DNA from: JACDDK01 sp041747155
GTDB taxonomy: Bacteria > Actinomycetota > Rubrobacteria > Rubrobacterales > Rubrobacteraceae
Assembly (NCBI GenBank): GCA_041747155.1
Contig: JBGTFQ010000037.1
Location: 1 to 6,188 of the forward strand
DNA length: 6,188 nt
Direction: 5' to 3'
Shown here piece by piece: positions 3,992-6,188 of the stretch. Every line of letters begins with the position of its first letter. Positions within the stretch are counted from its first letter, which is position 1. Both the position numbers and the translations under genes were made by a program. The notes beneath the pieces were generated by a model. That model was given only the letters and a program-made list of their open reading frames with translations. It ran no database searches and was not told where the DNA came from.

Positions 3992-5398
3992 TCAAGCCTC
4001 AGTCATCTTCCTCGGGTCGAGTAGCTTATCTAGCTCTTCTTCGGAGAGGTCAGTCTGTTCGCGGGCTACTTCTCGGATGGTTTTGTCGGTTTTGTAGGCT
4101 TGTTTGGAGATTTCGGCGGCTTTGTCGTAGCCAATACCGGGGGCAAGGGCGGTGGCTAGCATCAAGCCTTGCTCGACCAGGGCGGGACCGCGATCCGTGG
4201 CCTCTATCCCGCTCACGCACTGGTCGGTCAGGTTGCCGGAGGCTGCGCCTAGTAGCTGGATGCTCTGGAGCAGGTTATGGGCTACGACGGGCATCATGAC
4301 GTTTAGCTCGAAGTTGCCGCTCTGCCCGGCGAGCGCGATGGTGGCGTCGTTGCCGACTACTTGGGCGGCCACCATCGCAGCGGATTCGGCGATGACGGGG
4401 TTTACTTTGCCGGGCATGATAGATGAGCCGGGCTGCACTTCTGGGAGGGCTATCTCGGCGAGGCTGGCCCGAGGCCCGGCGCCGAGCCACCGGATGTCGT
4501 TGGCTATCTTGAGGAGGCTGACGGCGATGGTCTTGAGAGAGCCGCTGGCGTAGACGGCGGCATCCAGCGTGCTCTGAGCCTGGAAGTGATTCTCGGTCTC
4601 GCGCACTTCCACGCCGAAGCGGTCAGTCAGCTTGTCGCAGACGCGGGTCGCGAACTCGGGATGAGTGTTTACGCCAGTACCTACGGCTGTGCCGCCGAGG
4701 GCTACTTCGGACAGGTCTTCGATGGCTTTGTTTACGCGTTGTATTCCGCGTTTTATCTGTCCAGCGTGGCCTTTGAATTCTTGTCCCAGGCGTATCGGGG
4801 TGGCATCCTGGAGATGGGTGCGGCCAGTCTTTATTACGTCGTCGAACTCTTCGGATTTTTCTTCGAGGGCGTTCTGGAGCTTTTCGAGGCCGGGGAGAAG
4901 GTCTTCTTTAATGGAGATCAGGGCGGCTAGATGGATGGCCGTCGGGATGACGTCGTTGGAGGATTGTCCTTTGTTTACGTGGTCGTTGGGGTGAACCGGC
5001 GTTTTGGAGCCGAGTTCGCCACCGGAGATCTGGATAGCCCGGTTGGAGATTACCTCGTTGGCGTTCATGTTGGTCGAGGTGCCGCTGCCGGTCTGGAAGA
5101 TGTCGAGCACGAACTGGTTGTCCAACTCACCGCTCACCACTTCCTCTGCTGCCTGCACGATAGCGTCCTTTACGTCGGCTTCCAGCAGGTCGAGCTCGTG
5201 ATTGACCGCTGCGGCTTCTAGCTTGATCCCACCAAGAGCCTGGATGAAGCGGCGGGAGAAGCGCAAGTCGCTTATTGGGAAGTTGTCCAGAGCGCGGCGA
5301 GTCTGAGCCCCAAACAGCGCGTCGCGGGGTACTTCGACCTCGCCCATAGAGTCGCTTTCGATGCGGTGTGGCGTATCGTGCTGGCTGCTTTGCGTCAT
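3992..5398 (-). CDS. fumC: Class II fumarate hydratase (fumarase C)
   Basis: Reversible hydration of fumarate to L-malate in the TCA cycle; an iron-independent homotetramer in the cytoplasm. At 468 residues it matches the usual class II length (about 460-470). Visible motifs in order: LFGAQTRRALDNF (28-40), the substrate loop TGSGTSTNMNANE (103-115), HPNDHVNKGQSSNDV (136-150), TGRTHLQDATP (191-201) with the catalytic H195, and the signature GSSIMPGKVNP (324-334), which carries the catalytic serine S325 and K331/N333. The C-terminal domain ends LSEEELDKLLDPRKMTEA, as in related fumarases, so the gene is complete. The related aspartase and argininosuccinate lyase are less likely given the close fumarase-type motifs throughout. 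ATG at 5398 is preceded by AGGAGG (5405-5410) with 6 nt spacing. It is divergent from the DUF1802 gene and followed, same strand, by the antitoxin-like/PIN pair 106 bp later. Confidence 0.97.
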   Translation of the reverse strand: MTQSSQHDTPHRIESDSMGEVEVPRDALFGAQTRRALDNFPISDLRFSRRFIQALGGIKLEAAAVNHELDLLEADVKDAIVQAAEEVVSGELDNQFVLDIFQTGSGTSTNMNANEVISNRAIQISGGELGSKTPVHPNDHVNKGQSSNDVIPTAIHLAALISIKEDLLPGLEKLQNALEEKSEEFDDVIKTGRTHLQDATPIRLGQEFKGHAGQIKRGIQRVNKAIEDLSEVALGGTAVGTGVNTHPEFATRVCDKLTDRFGVEVRETENHFQAQSTLDAAVYASGSLKTIAVSLLKIANDIRWLGAGPRASLAEIALPEVQPGSSIMPGKVNPVIAESAAMVAAQVVGNDATIALAGQSGNFELNVMMPVVAHNLLQSIQLLGAASGNLTDQCVSGIEATDRGPALVEQGLMLATALAPGIGYDKAAEISKQAYKTDKTIREVAREQTDLSEEELDKLLDPRKMTEA

Positions 5399-5434
5399 GT
5401 GATGCCTCCTATCGAAGCGGTCGCGTCAACGTCA

Positions 5435-5463
5435 TATAATCAGGTGCGTCTGAACGCATTATA
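5435..5463. promoter_or_regulatory. Face-to-face promoters with palindrome TGCGTCTGAACGCA
   Basis: TATAAT on the plus strand (5435-5440) and TATAAT on the minus strand (5463-5458), both perfect -10 boxes, face each other 17 bp apart in the 79-bp fumC/DUF1802 spacer. Predicted starts (about 5447 plus, 5451 minus) would nearly coincide. Between them is a palindrome with 5-bp arms, TGCGT (5445-5449) and ACGCA (5454-5458), suited to an operator. -35 elements are weak: TCGAAG at 5412-5417 for plus, none clear for minus. Two polymerases could not occupy both sites together. Confidence 0.5.
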
Positions 5464-5466
5464 CGA

Positions 5467-5474
5467 GAGGTGAT
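5467..5474 (+). promoter_or_regulatory. Ribosome binding site GAGGTGAT fixing a TTG start
   Basis: GAGGTGAT is an 8-nt perfect complement to the usual 3' end of 16S rRNA. Its GAGG core ends 7 nt before TTG at 5478. The ATG at 5473-5475 lies inside it, is out of frame and meets TGA after two codons, so TTG is the start. Confidence 0.8.
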
Positions 5475-5477
5475 GTT

Positions 5478-6062
5478 TTGAATTCTCTACAGTTCGCACT
5501 GAAGGAGTGGGCGGTAGCGGTGAGGGCTTTGGAAACGGGCGCCACAGCTCTGGTAGTCCGAAAGGGCGGCATCCGGGAGAAAGCGTTCGCCGTCGAAGAC
5601 TCGCGCTTTCTGCTGCTCCCCGGCTACGAGCATCAACGCCCGGACCTCCTGAAACCCGAACACCGCGACCTGATGCACGACATCCCAGATCTGAAAGACG
5701 ACGGGCCACTCAGGTTCTCGTCGTTCGCGGATGTACGAGCGGCGTACGAAGTCTCAGAGGCCGAAGATCTGGAAGCACTGGACCCGCACCACATCTGGAC
5801 ACCGGAGTACGCCGAGAGCCGGTTCAAGTGGCGGCCAAAAAAGCCGCTGACGGTGCTCGTACTCCGAACCTATCTTCTGCCAGAGCCCGTCGAGGTGGAC
5901 TACCGGGACGAGTATGGCGGGTGCAAGTCCTGGATCGAGTTGCTTGATACGGTCTCGCCGGAAGGTGCTCGTCCAGCGGTTTCGGATGCGGAGTTCGAGT
6001 CGCTCGCGGCTCCGGCGTTGGCGATGTTGCGGGGGCTCGTGCCTGCACCGGTTGGGGTATAG
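5478..6062 (+). CDS. DUF1802 family protein
   Basis: A 194-residue soluble protein with the DUF1802 signature at its N-terminus: LQFALKEWAVAVRALETG (4-21), then a strand-loop 'TALVVRKGGIREK' (23-35), then FLLLPGYEHQRPDLLKPEHR (44-63). The length is as expected for the family. The remainder (VLVLRTYLL, SWIELL and a C-terminal MLRGLVPAPVGV) is also ordinary for it. The family occurs in actinobacteria, cyanobacteria and Deinococcus relatives and has no established function, so none is given here. It starts with TTG, fixed by a strong Shine-Dalgarno. Its promoter appears to overlap the fumC promoter head to head. The next gene starts 9 bp after its stop, and the stop codon overlaps that gene's Shine-Dalgarno, so the two form an operon. 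Confidence 0.9.
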   Translation: MNSLQFALKEWAVAVRALETGATALVVRKGGIREKAFAVEDSRFLLLPGYEHQRPDLLKPEHRDLMHDIPDLKDDGPLRFSSFADVRAAYEVSEAEDLEALDPHHIWTPEYAESRFKWRPKKPLTVLVLRTYLLPEPVEVDYRDEYGGCKSWIELLDTVSPEGARPAVSDAEFESLAAPALAMLRGLVPAPVGV

Positions 6063-6065
6063 GAG
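6061..6065 (+). promoter_or_regulatory. Ribosome binding site AGGAG for the last gene
   Basis: AGGAG overlaps the TAG stop of the DUF1802 gene and ends 6 nt before TTG at 6072. It is the reason for choosing that start over the ATG at residue 22. Confidence 0.65.
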
Positions 6066-6071
6066 CGAGTT

Positions 6072-6188
6072 TTGGGAGCTTCGGCCATACCCGTCGTGTT
6101 GCTGTTTCTGCTGCTGGCGTTTGGCTGGCGCACGATGTATACGACCAACGGGGATCTCGTGCGGGCAAAGGAGTGGGGTGAGTTGGCG
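6072..6188 (+). CDS. Membrane-anchored protein, N-terminal 39 residues only
   Basis: Open from TTG at 6072 to the window end. The visible part is MGASAIPVVLLFLLLAFGWR (1-20) and then a polar stretch containing MYTTNGDLVRAKEWGELA (22-39). Residues 5-19 are a strongly hydrophobic helix: an N-terminal membrane anchor or uncleaved signal sequence. There is no lipobox cysteine and no AxA cleavage site in view. Placement and Shine-Dalgarno (AGGAG at 6061-6065) make it the second gene of an operon with DUF1802. The family cannot be told from this fragment. Like its neighbour it starts with TTG. Confidence 0.65.
   Translation, partial: MGASAIPVVLLFLLLAFGWRTMYTTNGDLVRAKEWGELA

Noticed and set aside
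3992..3994. TGA of fumC as a selenocysteine or programmed read-through codon
   Set aside because: fumC already ends at the normal fumarase C-terminus, the next base is A rather than the leaky C, and no selenocysteine-type stem was seen directly downstream.
4152..5221. Several long open frames on the plus strand opposite fumC (for example 4586-4930, 4931-5221)
   Set aside because: They are antisense to a complete, well-conserved fumarase. Their products are low in recognisable motifs and mirror the GC-rich codon pattern of fumC.
5440..6168. Other frames across the DUF1802 gene on both strands
   Set aside because: The DUF1802 signature identifies the true frame; the alternatives are Arg/Pro/Ser-rich shadows.
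1..6188. tRNA, rRNA, CRISPR array, insertion sequence or attachment site
   Set aside because: No cloverleaf with a CCA-type end, regular repeat-spacer series, transposase or integrase frame, or matching long terminal repeats was found by eye.

Overview
The window reads as chromosomal DNA of a GC-rich Gram-positive-like bacterium. An actinobacterium of the Rubrobacter type is my best guess, at low confidence. The reasons are the family mix (a DUF1802 protein, a GuaD-like nucleoside deaminase, a class II fumarase), use of GTG and TTG starts behind strong Shine-Dalgarno sequences, and a possible leaderless promoter. Most genes look GC-rich (one hand-counted line at 4441-4500 is 45/60 G+C). The stretch from about 2200 to 3990 is clearly lower (24/60 at 2581-2640, 28/60 at 3301-3360).

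Layout. A deaminase gene leaves the window on the minus strand (1-458). Facing away from it are a small cupin (562-882) and, 2 bp later, an unrecognised acidic 124-residue protein (885-1259); these two look like an operon. A PGPGW-like small membrane protein (1330-1770) follows, possibly from a near-leaderless promoter. It meets tail-to-tail, 3 bp apart, a bacterial PH-domain protein (1774-2151, minus; bPH_1 family). A 228-bp stretch without an intact gene follows; it holds the G-poor PH leader and an orphan reading frame that may be a gene remnant.

The most interesting part is 2380-3885 (minus). A 50-residue protein at 3733-3885, resembling a family of small antitoxins, ends in TAG, and the ATG of a 450-residue PIN-domain protein begins at the next base. 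The PIN protein has an intact acidic active site, a coiled coil and a large unrecognised C-terminal beta-rich region. It is far larger than a VapC toxin. The pair sits in the lower-GC segment behind its own candidate promoter, so I read it as an acquired toxin-antitoxin-like or defence-like module.

The pair lies just downstream of fumC (3992-5398, minus), a complete class II fumarase of the TCA cycle. Past the fumC stop codon the same frame stays open for 29 codons, and this stretch is bracketed by a 9-bp inverted repeat. fumC is divergent from a DUF1802 gene (5478-6062, TTG start). Two perfect TATAAT boxes face each other in their 79-bp spacer around a small palindrome, which suggests mutually exclusive or co-regulated promoters. 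A membrane-anchored protein (6072 onward, TTG start) follows DUF1802 and runs off the window. No rRNA, tRNA, CRISPR array, insertion sequence or convincing intrinsic terminator was seen.
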